Counted from the first letter of the stretch, positions 1-8,441 are shown. The stretch: 64,000 nt of DNA from Bacteroidia bacterium (GCA_025358025.1 JANYKW010000099.1:124001-188000), one strand, 5' to 3'. Numbers and translations are program-made. Notes: a model not told the origin generated them from the letters alone.

Positions 1-1199
1 CCATTGGGAAAAATGGTATAAATGTAGTTGCTATTGCCCAGGGAGCTTCTGAACAGAACATTTCATGGGTAGTCAAGAAATCAGATCTGCGAAAAACACT
101 CAATGTCGTGCATGAGTCTTTTTTCCTTTCACCTTATATCGAACTCAATGTTTTTTTGGTTGGAATAGGTACTGTCGGACGAGATTTGATCACACAAATC
201 AGTCAGCAGCAGCTGAAATTGCAAAAAGAGCACCGGTTGAAGCTTCGCATTTGCGGTGTTGCCAATTCACGAAAGATGATCTTCAACCGGGAAGGATTAG
301 AACCTGCCTCCATGGCCCAATTCCTGTCAGGTGATCAGGCGGAGAAGTCGGATATGGATAATTATTGCACCCGCATGATAGGAATGAACATGTTCAATTC
401 TGTTTTTGTGGATTGTACCGCAGAAAAAAAGGTTGCCGATCAGTACCATACTATTTTAAATAACTACATTTCCATCGTGGCTGCAAACAAGGTGGCTGCT
501 TCTTCAGATTACCTGGCTTACAGGGAATTAAAAGAACTGGCTGCTAAACATGGCGTTAAATATCTTTTTGAGACCAATGTCGGAGCCGGACTTCCGCTGA
601 TCTCGACTATAAACGATCTGAAACGATCGGGTGACCGTATTGTGCGGATCGAAGCGGTTCTCTCAGGTACGCTCAATTTCATTTTCAATACACTTAGCAG
701 TGAAATTCCTTTGAGCAAAGCCATACAGCTCTCGAAAGAAAAGGGATTCTCTGAGCCTGATCCACGGATTGATCTCAGTGGAGTTGATGTGGTCAGAAAA
801 CTGGTTATTCTTGCCCGCGAATCTGGTTACCAGCTGAGTCAGGAGGATGTTTTACAAAAACGATTTATTCCTGACCGTTATTTCAATTCAACACTGGATG
901 ATTTTTGGAGAGACATTCATGAAATGGATGCACATTTTGAGGCTGAAAGATTGATACTTGAAAAGGAGAAGAGAAAATGGCGCTTCGTCGGATTGATGGA
1001 AGAAGGGCAAGCCTCTGTTTCACTGCAGACTGTTGGGCCGGGTCATCCATTTTTTGATCTGGAAGGCAGCAACAACATTGTCCTCATTACAACCGAGCGA
1101 TACAACGAATCGCCTATGCTAATCAAAGGATATGGTGCAGGAGCAGCTGTTACTGCAGCAGGGGTTTTTGCTGACCTGATCAAGGTGGCGAATATTTAA
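1..1199 (+). CDS. thrA: Bifunctional aspartokinase / homoserine dehydrogenase, C-terminal part (5' truncated by window edge)
   Basis: The reading frame is open from the left edge (codons start at base 3) to the TAA at 1197-1199. The first ~30 residues (…VVAIAQGASEQNISWVV…) are the end of an aspartokinase ACT domain. They are followed by a linker and the homoserine dehydrogenase NAD-binding start (VFLVGIGTVGRDL), the substrate region NVGAGLPLISTINDL and the conserved LSGTLNFIFNTLS. The fused enzyme catalyses the first and third steps from aspartate towards threonine and methionine in the cytoplasm. An internal GTG at 108 is not the start, because homology continues upstream of it. It leads the block thrA-apgM-thrC, all on the plus strand. 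The aspartokinase catalytic part and any leader regulation lie outside the window. Family assignment is secure. Confidence 0.95.
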   Translation, partial: IGKNGINVVAIAQGASEQNISWVVKKSDLRKTLNVVHESFFLSPYIELNVFLVGIGTVGRDLITQISQQQLKLQKEHRLKLRICGVANSRKMIFNREGLEPASMAQFLSGDQAEKSDMDNYCTRMIGMNMFNSVFVDCTAEKKVADQYHTILNNYISIVAANKVAASSDYLAYRELKELAAKHGVKYLFETNVGAGLPLISTINDLKRSGDRIVRIEAVLSGTLNFIFNTLSSEIPLSKAIQLSKEKGFSEPDPRIDLSGVDVVRKLVILARESGYQLSQEDVLQKRFIPDRYFNSTLDDFWRDIHEMDAHFEAERLILEKEKRKWRFVGLMEEGQASVSLQTVGPGHPFFDLEGSNNIVLITTERYNESPMLIKGYGAGAAVTAAGVFADLIKVANI

Positions 1200-1263
1200 G
1201 TTGAGCGTTGAGAAAATTTGATCTGAGCTTCCGTCACTTTAGCCTTTAACCTTTAGCCTTTGA
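1200..1263. repeat. Stop-codon ladder E1 (two-arm heptad array)
   Basis: Directly after the thrA stop come TTGAGCG and TTGAGAA, each with a TGA on the plus strand. A spacer of ~24 bases follows, then CTTTAGC, CTTTAAC, CTTTAGC and CTTTGA at 1237-1263. These read CTAAAGG-type on the minus strand, so each of the first three carries a TAA there. The layout matches the array at 2536-2618, including similar spacer words (GATCTGAGC versus GATCAGAGC). No conventional terminator hairpin is visible here. Confidence 0.7.
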
Positions 1264-1305
1264 TTCCGTACAAGGAGGATATTATCGAATTAGTAAACTA
1301 TTTGG

Positions 1306-2514
1306 ATGAAGTATATCATATTATTGGGTGACGGCATGTCTGATCAGCCTGAAATTGAATATGGAGGTAAAACTCCGCTCATGGCTGCCCGAAAACCCAA
1401 CATGGATCGCCTTGCAAAAATGGGACGGAGTGGCGTATTGAAAACCATCCCCGACTCCCTCCATCCCGGGAGTGAAGTTGCCAATCTGGCAGTTCTTGGT
1501 TACGATGTGGAAACTGTTTACGAAGGCAGGGGTGTCATAGAGGCTGCAAGTATCGGGGTAGTCCTTCAGGAAGGAGATCTTGCCATGCGATGCAACCTGG
1601 TAACCCTGACCGGAGATATTATTTTGAATCATTCAGCTGGCCATATATCCACAAAAGAGGCAGATGAATTAATCAGGCATCTTAACAAACATCTTGGAAA
1701 CGAGAAAGTTCAATTTTATACTGGAGTATCATACCGTCACCTGCTGGTCATCAAAGGAGGAGATAAGAAGTTGCTTTGTACACCTCCCCATGATGTACCC
1801 GGGAAGGAGTTTAAATCCTTGTTGCCCCAATCCGCTGAAGCATCGGCGCAAGCTACTGCCAAGCTTCTGAATGAACTTATCAGCAGTTCCCAGGAGTTGC
1901 TTCAAAACCACCCAGTTAATATTGCCAGAATATTGGGAGGAAAAGAGCCGGCTAACTCGGTTTGGCCATGGTCGCCGGGTTACAAACCTGCTATGAAGAG
2001 CCTGAAAGAACTTTTCGGTGTCCAACAAGGAGCTGTAATCTCTGCGGTCGATCTGATTCAGGGTATTGGCGTTTATGCGGGGATGGATGTAATCAAAGTC
2101 GAAGGAGCAACCGGCTTGTATGATACCAATTATGAAGGGAAGGCAGAGGCAGCTATCCTCGCGCTTCAGGATCATGATTTTGTATATCTGCACGTGGAAG
2201 CCAGCGATGAAGCCGGCCATGAGGGAGATTACGGGTTGAAAGTCCGTACCATAGAATACCTGGACCAGCGTATCCTGAAAAGGCTTATGGAAGCATGCTC
2301 GCAGATGGAAGAACCCGTAACCATTGCCATGTTACCTGATCATCCGACCCCATGGAAGTTGAGAACGCATACCCGGGATGCAGTTCCTTTTACTATCTAT
2401 ACTCCTGGAAAGGAGCCTGATGAGGTAGATTGCTACGACGAAGCAGCTGCAAAAAAAGGAAGCTACGGCAAGCTTAGTGGTAAAGAGTTTATGGAAGCGC
2501 TTCTAAAAAAGTAA
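1306..2514 (+). CDS. ApgM-family phosphoglycerate mutase-like protein, probable homoserine kinase
   Basis: This 402-residue protein belongs to the archaeal-type cofactor-independent phosphoglycerate mutase family (alkaline phosphatase superfamily). It begins MKYIILLGDGMSD, with a metal-binding Asp. The nucleophile region is HPGSEVANLAVLGYD, and the C-terminal metal site is in AMLPDHPTPWKLRTHTRDAVPF. It sits between thrA and thrC, where a GHMP-type homoserine kinase (thrB) would be expected, and no thrB is present in the window. Comparative-genomics annotations have proposed this clade as an alternative homoserine kinase. That role follows from context and is not shown by motif. A true phosphoglycerate mutase role remains possible. 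An AAGGAGGAT at 1271-1279 is too far upstream (~26 bases) to be a normal ribosome site. Confidence 0.88.
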   Translation: MKYIILLGDGMSDQPEIEYGGKTPLMAARKPNMDRLAKMGRSGVLKTIPDSLHPGSEVANLAVLGYDVETVYEGRGVIEAASIGVVLQEGDLAMRCNLVTLTGDIILNHSAGHISTKEADELIRHLNKHLGNEKVQFYTGVSYRHLLVIKGGDKKLLCTPPHDVPGKEFKSLLPQSAEASAQATAKLLNELISSSQELLQNHPVNIARILGGKEPANSVWPWSPGYKPAMKSLKELFGVQQGAVISAVDLIQGIGVYAGMDVIKVEGATGLYDTNYEGKAEAAILALQDHDFVYLHVEASDEAGHEGDYGLKVRTIEYLDQRILKRLMEACSQMEEPVTIAMLPDHPTPWKLRTHTRDAVPFTIYTPGKEPDEVDCYDEAAAKKGSYGKLSGKEFMEALLKK

Positions 2515-2535
2515 TTTTTTTTTAATGGAGGTGGA

Positions 2536-2618
2536 AGTTATGAGTTATGAGTTATGAGTTATTATGCTGATCAGAGCGTTTTTACTTTAGCCTTTAGCCT
2601 TTAGCCTTTAGCCTTCTA
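2536..2618. repeat. Stop-codon ladder E2 (two-arm heptad array)
   Basis: The left arm is AGTTATG three times plus AGTTATT (2536-2563), giving plus-strand TGA triplets every 7 bases. A 21-base spacer follows. The right arm is four exact copies of CTTTAGC (2585-2612), which give TAA every 7 bases on the minus strand. The two arms are not complementary to one another, so a simple hairpin does not explain the layout. It lies between the apgM-like gene and thrC. Confidence 0.8.
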
Positions 2619-2632
2619 AATGGAAATTTAGA

Positions 2633-3946
2633 ATGAAATATTACAGTACCAACAAGCTTTCGCCGGAAGTCGACCTCCGTACAGCGGTAACAAAAGGGCT
2701 CGCCCCGGATCGGGGATTATACATGCCTGAAAGGATCACGTTGCTTGAACCTGCTTTTTTTGATCAATTGGATTCCATGACTTTTCAAGAGATGTCGTTT
2801 AAGGTAGCACACAAATTTTTTGGAGAAGATCTCCCGGAAGGAATACTCAGGAAGATAGTTTATGAAACCCTCAATTTTGATACACCACTTGCTGAGGTAG
2901 AGGAGGATATTTATTCACTGGAGCTGTTCCATGGACCGACGATGGCTTTTAAAGATGTTGGTGCCCGGTTTATGGCCCGGATACTTGCTTATTTCCTGTC
3001 TGAGGAGAAAGGGATGGTGCACGTATTGGTTGCTACCTCTGGCGACACCGGCAGTGCTGTTGCCAATGGATTTCTGGGTATTGAAGGAATCCGCGTTCAT
3101 GTGCTTTATCCAAAGGGAAAAGTAAGTGAAATTCAGGAGATGCAGTTTGTTGCTCTGGGTCAGAATATTACTGCATTGGAGGTGGATGGCTCTTTCGATG
3201 ATTGTCAGGCGCTTGTAAAATCGGCTTTTATGGATCAGGTGTTGCAGCAAAAAATGGTACTTACCTCTGCCAATTCCATTAACGTTGCACGATTTTTACC
3301 CCAGGCTTTTTATTATTTTAATGCTGTTGCTCAGCTTAGAACAAAAATAAAAGATAAAAAAATTGTTTTTTCAGTTCCCAGCGGAAATTTTGGTAATCTC
3401 ACAGCTGGTTTGATAGCTAAAATGATGGGATTGCCAGTATCTCGTTTTATAGCCGCAAACAACAGCAACGATGTGGTATTCAAATATCTGCATTCCGGAC
3501 TATATCAAACCAGGCCTTCAGTTGTTACCATTGCCAATGCCATGGATGTGGGTGATCCGAGTAATTTTGCCCGAATTCTTGATCTGTATGGAGCAGATCA
3601 TGCGAAGATCTGTGATGTGATATCGGGAACAACTTATACAGATGAACAGATCAGGGAGAGTCTCGCTGCATGCTATCATGCAACAGCATACCTTTTGGAT
3701 CCGCATGGAGCAGTGGCTTACAGAGCTTTAAAGGAACTGTTGCAGCCAGATGAGTTGGGTATCTTTCTTGAAACAGCACATCCTGCCAAATTCCTGGAAA
3801 CTGTGGAAGGGATTATCGGGAAAGGCAATGTTCCAATGCCTGACCGTCTGTTGGAATTCATGAAAGGTGAGAAGCGGACGATCGAGATAGGTATTGAATT
3901 TGAGGAATTTAAGAGGTATTTGCTTTCTGGAAGTGATCAAAAGTGA
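2633..3946 (+). CDS. thrC: Threonine synthase
   Basis: This 437-residue PLP enzyme (fold type II) converts O-phosphohomoserine to threonine. The N-terminal pattern KYYSTN…GLAPDRGLYMPE is the threonine synthase leader domain. The PLP lysine lies in FHGPTMAFKDVGARF, and the phosphate-binding region is ATSGDTGSAVANGF. SVPSGNFGNLTAGL and ANNSNDV are also typical. It is third in the thr block, downstream of the ApgM-like gene and a heptad array. It converges on the ABC-F gene, with 72 bases between the stops and no hairpin seen. Length matches the usual ~430-440 residues. Confidence 0.96.
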   Translation: MKYYSTNKLSPEVDLRTAVTKGLAPDRGLYMPERITLLEPAFFDQLDSMTFQEMSFKVAHKFFGEDLPEGILRKIVYETLNFDTPLAEVEEDIYSLELFHGPTMAFKDVGARFMARILAYFLSEEKGMVHVLVATSGDTGSAVANGFLGIEGIRVHVLYPKGKVSEIQEMQFVALGQNITALEVDGSFDDCQALVKSAFMDQVLQQKMVLTSANSINVARFLPQAFYYFNAVAQLRTKIKDKKIVFSVPSGNFGNLTAGLIAKMMGLPVSRFIAANNSNDVVFKYLHSGLYQTRPSVVTIANAMDVGDPSNFARILDLYGADHAKICDVISGTTYTDEQIRESLAACYHATAYLLDPHGAVAYRALKELLQPDELGIFLETAHPAKFLETVEGIIGKGNVPMPDRLLEFMKGEKRTIEIGIEFEEFKRYLLSGSDQK

Positions 3947-4018
3947 ATAAAGTTAAGGATTTCGGACAAATGTTCGTTGTGGTGAAGTACCCAGGCAATT
4001 TAGTCACATTTGATACCA

Positions 4019-5878
4019 TTATTCTAACTCACTTAATTCCAGCCATCTCATTTCCTTTTCTTCCAGCAGAGCACTGATTACACCATGCCGTATGGATTTA
4101 TAGGTTAGTTCATTCGCTGCCAGTGAACCGGAATTGAGTTCTTCCTCCAGGATCTTCTTCTCTTTTTCCAGTATGCTGATATCTTTTTCAAGTTCGTCCA
4201 ACTCCTTTTTCTCCTTGAAGCTCAATTTTTTCTTCTCCGAAACAGGTTTTTCCCTTACCGTTTTTTCGGTTTTAGCAAACATCTGGTCTGTTTTTGAGCG
4301 CTCTTCTGCCCAATCGCGGTAATCGGAATAGTTTCCGGGAAAGTCCTTGATGATTCCATCTCCTTCGAAGACAAAGAGATGATCCACAATTTTATCCATG
4401 AAGAAACGGTCGTGTGAGACTACAATAGTGCAACCTGAAAAAGATTTCAGATAATCCTCAAGTACATTCAAAGTTATGATATCCAAATCGTTGGTAGGTT
4501 CATCCAGGATCAGGAAATTGGGATTGTGCATCAGGATGGTACAGAGATAAAGGCGGCGTTTCTCGCCTCCGCTCAATTTGGCGACAAGTGCATACTGTGT
4601 TTCAGGAGGGAATAGGAAATAGGTCAGAAACTGGGAGGCACTTAATTTCGAACCATCACCCATTTCTACAACCTCAGCAATTTCCCTGATGATGTCGATC
4701 ACCCTGTTTTCAGGAGCAAACTGGATCCCATCCTGGGTGAAATAGCCGAACCGGATTGTTTCCCCGACTTCCATCTTTCCGCTGTCGGGCATGCAAACAC
4801 CGGTCAGCAAGTTGAGGAAAGTACTTTTCCCGGAACCATTCTTGCCCACGATGCCAATTTTCTCGTACCGGGCGAATTTGTAGCTGAAATCTTTCAGGAT
4901 GGTCACATCACCGAATGCTTTGGAGAGATGGTCGAGGTTGATAATCTTGTGGCCCAGCCTTTGAGAGTTGATGGCTAGTTCCAGCTTATCATCATGGATG
5001 CGTTTCGATGCTTTTTCTTTCAGTATATTGGCGTTTTCGGTCCGGTATTTGGATTTGTGGGTCCGGGCTTTGGGCATTCTTCTGAGCCACTCAAGTTCGG
5101 TCCGGAAAAGGTTTCTTGCACGTTCGATATCGCTGTTCATATTTTGAATGCGGTCATTCCGCTTCTCCACAAAATAGGAGTAGTTGCCTTTGTATCTAAA
5201 AAGGGAGTGGTCGTCCAGTTCAATGATTTCGTTGCATACCCGATCCAGGAAATAACGATCATGGGTAACCATCAGGAGTGTGCACTTGGCTTTTTCGAGT
5301 GTTCGCTCCAACCATTCGATCATCTCCAGATCGAGGTGGTTGGTCGGTTCATCCAGAATAAGAAAATCAGGTTCATCTATCAAAACATGGGCCAGCGCAA
5401 CCCTTTTTTTTTGTCCGCCCGAGAGTTCGCGAATGGGTTGCTGGAGATCATGAATATTTAATTCTGTCAGAATTTGTTTGATTTTCAGTTCGAAATCCCA
5501 ACAATTCAGATGGTTAATCTTTTCCATGGCCCTTTCGATGGCTTTTGGATCATGTCTTTCAAGTGCACTCTCATATTCACGCACTGCAGTGATGGTCTCG
5601 CCAGATGAACTGAAAGCAGCCTCCAGTATTGTTTCGTCAGGATTTAATTCCGGCAGCTGGCGCAGGTAACCGATCCGGATGTCAGCATCGAAGAGGACTT
5701 TTCCACTGTCTGCTACCTCTTGTCCGAAGATGATGTTCATCAGTGTTGTTTTTCCAGCTCCGTTTTTGGCGATCAGGGCTACTTTCTCCCCTTGATTGAT
5801 CGTGAAGGATAAACCTTCAAAAAGGGGCTGATCTCCCCAGCTTTTCGAGAGATTATCGAGTTGTAAATATGGAATCAT
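4019..5878 (-). CDS. ABC-F family ATPase, Uup-like
   Basis: This 619-residue soluble protein has two ABC ATPase domains and no membrane segments. Domain 1 has Walker A AKNGAGKTTL, signature LSGGQKKRVALAH and Walker B LILDEPTNHLDL. Domain 2 has GKNGSGKSTFL, LSGGEKRRLYL and LILDEPTNDLDI. The linker between them is charged. The C-terminal ~70 residues (SFKEKKELDELEKDI…) form a predicted coiled coil, as in Uup. ABC-F proteins act on ribosomes or, for Uup, on branched DNA or ribosome quality control. Which role applies here cannot be told from sequence. It starts at an ATG 91 bases from the divergent endonuclease III gene. Confidence 0.93.
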   Translation of the reverse strand: MIPYLQLDNLSKSWGDQPLFEGLSFTINQGEKVALIAKNGAGKTTLMNIIFGQEVADSGKVLFDADIRIGYLRQLPELNPDETILEAAFSSSGETITAVREYESALERHDPKAIERAMEKINHLNCWDFELKIKQILTELNIHDLQQPIRELSGGQKKRVALAHVLIDEPDFLILDEPTNHLDLEMIEWLERTLEKAKCTLLMVTHDRYFLDRVCNEIIELDDHSLFRYKGNYSYFVEKRNDRIQNMNSDIERARNLFRTELEWLRRMPKARTHKSKYRTENANILKEKASKRIHDDKLELAINSQRLGHKIINLDHLSKAFGDVTILKDFSYKFARYEKIGIVGKNGSGKSTFLNLLTGVCMPDSGKMEVGETIRFGYFTQDGIQFAPENRVIDIIREIAEVVEMGDGSKLSASQFLTYFLFPPETQYALVAKLSGGEKRRLYLCTILMHNPNFLILDEPTNDLDIITLNVLEDYLKSFSGCTIVVSHDRFFMDKIVDHLFVFEGDGIIKDFPGNYSDYRDWAEERSKTDQMFAKTEKTVREKPVSEKKKLSFKEKKELDELEKDISILEKEKKILEEELNSGSLAANELTYKSIRHGVISALLEEKEMRWLELSELE

Positions 5879-5969
5879 AGACTTTTTATAACGGGTGCAA
5901 AGTTAACATCAAAGCAGGAAGAATCATGTCACGGGAAAAATGATTATTTTGGTCTCATAAACAATTACA

Positions 5970-6611
5970 ATGCATCCAAAAGATATCTGCGACAAAGTGA
6001 CTGAATGGTTTCTGGAGAACATGCCGGTGGCTGAAACTGAGTTGCATTACACGGACCCTTACCAATTACTTGTAGCTGTGATTTTATCAGCACAATGCAC
6101 AGATAAGCGTGTGAACATGATTACTCCGGCTCTTTTCCTGCGATTTCCAACCGCTGCGAAGATGGCAGAGGTGGAACCGGAGGAGATCTTTGAACAGATC
6201 AAATCCTGTTCATACCCCAACAACAAGTCCAAAAACCTGGCGGGCATGGCTCGGATGCTGGTCTCCGATTTCCATGGTACTGTACCTGAGGAGATGGAAG
6301 AGTTGCTTAAATTGCCGGGGGTTGGCAGAAAAACTGCCAATGTTATTCTTTCTGTCGTCTTTAAAAAACCGGCGATGGCAGTTGACACCCATGTATTCAG
6401 GGTTTCCGCACGACTGGGTTTGACAATAGGATCAAAAACACCGGAAGAGACTGAAAGGCAGCTGGTAAAGCTATTTCCGGCAGATTTGCTCCCCGTTGCA
6501 CATCATTGGCTGATTCTGCATGGCCGCTATGTTTGCGTGGCCAGAAAACCATTGTGCGGGGAATGTGGTTTGCTCAGATGGTGCCCGTTTGGAAATTTAC
6601 AAAAGAAGTGA
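5970..6611 (+). CDS. nth: Endonuclease III (DNA glycosylase / AP lyase)
   Basis: This 213-residue base-excision repair enzyme removes oxidised pyrimidines. The helix-hairpin-helix LPGVGRKTANVILSVV carries the catalytic lysine (about Lys121), and AVDTHVFRVS carries the catalytic aspartate (about Asp139). The C-terminus has the four-cysteine [4Fe-4S] loop C-X6-C-X2-C-X5-C (Cys189, 196, 199, 205). Length matches the family. Its own TGA stop (6609-6611) is the first TGA of the repeat array that follows. Confidence 0.96.
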   Translation: MHPKDICDKVTEWFLENMPVAETELHYTDPYQLLVAVILSAQCTDKRVNMITPALFLRFPTAAKMAEVEPEEIFEQIKSCSYPNNKSKNLAGMARMLVSDFHGTVPEEMEELLKLPGVGRKTANVILSVVFKKPAMAVDTHVFRVSARLGLTIGSKTPEETERQLVKLFPADLLPVAHHWLILHGRYVCVARKPLCGECGLLRWCPFGNLQKK

Positions 6612-6706
6612 TTAAAGTGACTAAAGTGAGCTAAACTGCCAATAGTGCTCCGCAGTGATGAAAATTTGTTCCAGGTTCATTGCGATATTAACTTTAGTCA
6701 CTTAGC
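6608..6706. repeat. Stop-codon ladder E3 (9-base units, two complementary arms)
   Basis: The left arm starts at the nth stop codon: GTGATTAAA, GTGACTAAA, GTGAGCTAAA. It carries TGA and TAA triplets that together cover all three plus-strand frames. The right arm, TAACTTTAGTCACTTAGCT (6688-6706), gives the same kind of stops on the minus strand. A 13-base core is a perfect inverted repeat (6615-6627 with 6691-6703), with a loop of ~63 bases. It lies between nth and the ferredoxin gene. Confidence 0.65.
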
Positions 6707-6757
6707 TAAAAAGTGGGTAAATTTTGCTCCAAAAATTTTTATTTCACACAAACTTTA

Positions 6758-6765
6758 TACTTTTG
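6758..6765 (+). promoter_or_regulatory. Putative -7 box for the ferredoxin gene
   Basis: TACTTTTG matches the Bacteroidota -7 consensus TAnnTTTG and lies 49 bases before the ferredoxin ATG. No TTTG lies at the usual 19-21 base spacing, so only half of the consensus is present. Confidence 0.4.
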
Positions 6766-6813
6766 CATTGAGTTTCTTGAAATAAATTTTCTGTCAAACC
6801 AATAAATTAAGTT

Positions 6814-6981
6814 ATGGCCTATAAAATTTCTGACGAATGTATCGCTTGCGGAACATGCATCGATGAGTGTCCTGTTGAAGCAATCTCTGAAGGTGAAATC
6901 TACAAAATTGATGCAGAACTTTGCACCGATTGCGGATCATGTGCCGAAGTGTGTCCTACCGATGCTATATCACCTGAGTAA
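6814..6981 (+). CDS. 2[4Fe-4S] ferredoxin, 55 residues
   Basis: This short gene encodes a bacterial clostridial-type ferredoxin. It begins MAYKISDECIACGTCIDEC and contains two C-X2-C-X2-C-X3-C-P motifs (CIACGTCIDECP and CTDCGSCAEVCP), one per cluster. It is a low-potential electron carrier for enzymes such as pyruvate:ferredoxin oxidoreductase or [FeFe] hydrogenase. HydE encoded at 39-40 kb suggests the latter exists in this genome. It is monocistronic, with a -7 box upstream and an intrinsic terminator immediately downstream. Length (55 residues) is normal for the family. Confidence 0.96.
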   Translation: MAYKISDECIACGTCIDECPVEAISEGEIYKIDAELCTDCGSCAEVCPTDAISPE

Positions 6982-7002
6982 CAAGACGTAATACTTTTAC
7001 TG

Positions 7003-7031
7003 ACCTGCTTAATTCAAGCAGGTTTTTTTTT
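7003..7031 (+). terminator. Intrinsic terminator of the ferredoxin gene
   Basis: A perfect 8-base stem ACCTGCTT/AAGCAGGT with a 5-base loop is followed by a run of nine T. It begins 22 bases after the ferredoxin stop. Confidence 0.9.
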
Positions 7032-7061
7032 GCTTTTTTTGTTGTTTTGTCGTACTGCATA

Positions 7062-7091
7062 TTGTTTTTGTTGAATTATTTTTTATCTTTA
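7062..7091 (+). promoter_or_regulatory. Putative promoter of the imidazolonepropionase-like gene
   Basis: TTG (7062-7064) and TATCTTTA (7084-7091) are separated by 19 bases. This approximates the Bacteroidota TTTG-N19-21-TAnnTTTG promoter, with an A in place of the last G. It lies 44 bases before the ATG at 7135. Confidence 0.4.
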
Positions 7092-7134
7092 TGGTAGAAA
7101 AATCACAACGCACTCATACACAACATTTTCTGTC

Positions 7135-8367
7135 ATGGATTTATTGCTTCTCAACATCAAAGAGTTGATGCAGACGGGCGAGAAACCTTCTGCTTATCTG
7201 GCCGGAAGGGAAATGGCATCCATCAGGACGATCCATAATGCCTTTTTGCTGATCAGTGATGAAATGATTGTCGAGTATGGCTCCATGAAGGAATTGTGTG
7301 AGTCGAAAACAGAAAACTCTGATCTTCTCATGGAAATAGACTGCAAAGGCCGGTTGGTGTTTCCCAGTTTCTGTGATCCGGACTCGCATTTGCTGTATCC
7401 TTTTGGTGCAGTGAAAGGTTTTTCAAAACGAAGTGCCGCACGGGAACATAATGCAACAGATTTTTCTGACTCTTTTGTCAAGTTGCACGATATGTCTATT
7501 GAGGAGCTGTACATCCAGGCTTTGGATCATCTCAAAGAGGTGGTGAGAAAGGGAACCGGTGCCATCGAGATCAAAAGCGGATACGGACTTGAAGCCGAAG
7601 ATGAAATTAAGCTGTTGCAGGTAATACGGAAATTGAAAAGTACCACTCCGCTGGTTATTAAATCAACATTTCTTGGTTCCCATACTTACCATGAAAATTT
7701 CCGCAGGTCTCCGGCTAGATATCTTGACCATATTCTGGATATCCTTCCCTCAGTTGCACAGGATGAGCTGGCAGACAACCTTGATTTGTACTATGATCAA
7801 AAGTTTTTATCCAGAAGTGAAACTGAAATTTTGCTGAATGCCGGTTTGCGGGAAGGATTAAATGTTAAGATTCATTCCGATGAGCTGGGTTTGAATCACC
7901 TAAACCAACATAATATTAAAGTTTGTCTGGATATTTTGGACGATGCAGGGCCAATTTCCCGTGAAAAGATCGACAGGATGGTGGCCTCCGGAATATTTCC
8001 TGTCATTATGCCCGGGGCCAGTTTCTTCCACAATCTTTCTGCTTCCTCGGCCCGCGAGATGATTGATGCGGGTCTGCCGCTTGCCATTGCCACTGATTTT
8101 GATCCCGGTTCGATGCCCTCCTGCGACATGAAATTTATGCAGTCTCTTGCGTGTATTAAATATGGGATGAAACCGGAGGAGGTTATCAATGCTTCTACAA
8201 TTAATGCAGCCTACCTTATGGGTATTGGAGATGGATATGGTACAATCACGAAAGGAAAAGCTGCCAACGTTTTCATTACTAAAAAAATCCCATCGTACGA
8301 TTACTTCCCTTATGCCTTTAGCTCCGATCTGATCGAGATGGTCATCCTGGATGGTGAGATACATTGA
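7135..8367 (+). CDS. Imidazolonepropionase-like amidohydrolase with altered active site
   Basis: This 410-residue protein aligns throughout with HutI of histidine degradation: IEIKSGYGLE, KSTFLGSHTY, KIHSDELGL, ATDFDPGSMPS and SLACIKYGMKPEEVINASTINAAY. Several catalytic positions differ, however. The metal motif HxH (usually CDSHTH or DPHTH) is DPDSH, so the first histidine is replaced. The substrate-binding arginine after it is not seen. The SADHL/SVDHL segment with a catalytic histidine is replaced by LDILDDAGP. The H of KIHSD and the D of ATDFD are retained. Other hut genes are not nearby. It may be an inactive or re-purposed paralogue. Its fold family is certain, its reaction is not. Confidence 0.85.
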   Translation: MDLLLLNIKELMQTGEKPSAYLAGREMASIRTIHNAFLLISDEMIVEYGSMKELCESKTENSDLLMEIDCKGRLVFPSFCDPDSHLLYPFGAVKGFSKRSAAREHNATDFSDSFVKLHDMSIEELYIQALDHLKEVVRKGTGAIEIKSGYGLEAEDEIKLLQVIRKLKSTTPLVIKSTFLGSHTYHENFRRSPARYLDHILDILPSVAQDELADNLDLYYDQKFLSRSETEILLNAGLREGLNVKIHSDELGLNHLNQHNIKVCLDILDDAGPISREKIDRMVASGIFPVIMPGASFFHNLSASSAREMIDAGLPLAIATDFDPGSMPSCDMKFMQSLACIKYGMKPEEVINASTINAAYLMGIGDGYGTITKGKAANVFITKKIPSYDYFPYAFSSDLIEMVILDGEIH

Positions 8368-8371
8368 AGAA

Positions 8372-8441
8372 AGTTGAGTGTTAAGAGTTTAGAGTTGAGA
8401 GGTGACAATTGAAAGTAGAGAGTAGAAAGTTGAGAGATGAG
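8372..8441 (+). repeat. Stop-codon ladder E4 (ten heptads in perfect register)
   Basis: Ten consecutive 7-base units: AGTTGAG, TGTTAAG, AGTTTAG, AGTTGAG, AGGTGAC, AATTGAA, AGTAGAG, AGTAGAA, AGTTGAG, AGATGAG. Although the units diverge from each other, every one contains TGA, TAA or TAG, mostly at unit positions 4-6. The array starts 4 bases after the stop of the upstream gene and ends 50 bases before the sulfatase ATG. Confidence 0.85.

Noticed and set aside
108-1199. GTG at 108 as the start of a stand-alone homoserine dehydrogenase
   Set aside because: The frame continues to the left edge with an aspartokinase ACT-domain sequence, so this is the C-terminal part of a fusion.
4994-5461. 155-codon plus-strand frame opposite the ABC-F gene
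   Set aside because: It lies wholly antisense to well-conserved ABC-F coding sequence and has no domain of its own.
6723-6765. TTTG to TACTTTTG with 31-base spacing as a ferredoxin promoter, with a similar 31-base spacing upstream of trpL
   Set aside because: The spacing is far from 19-21 bases, and T-rich sequence makes chance matches likely.
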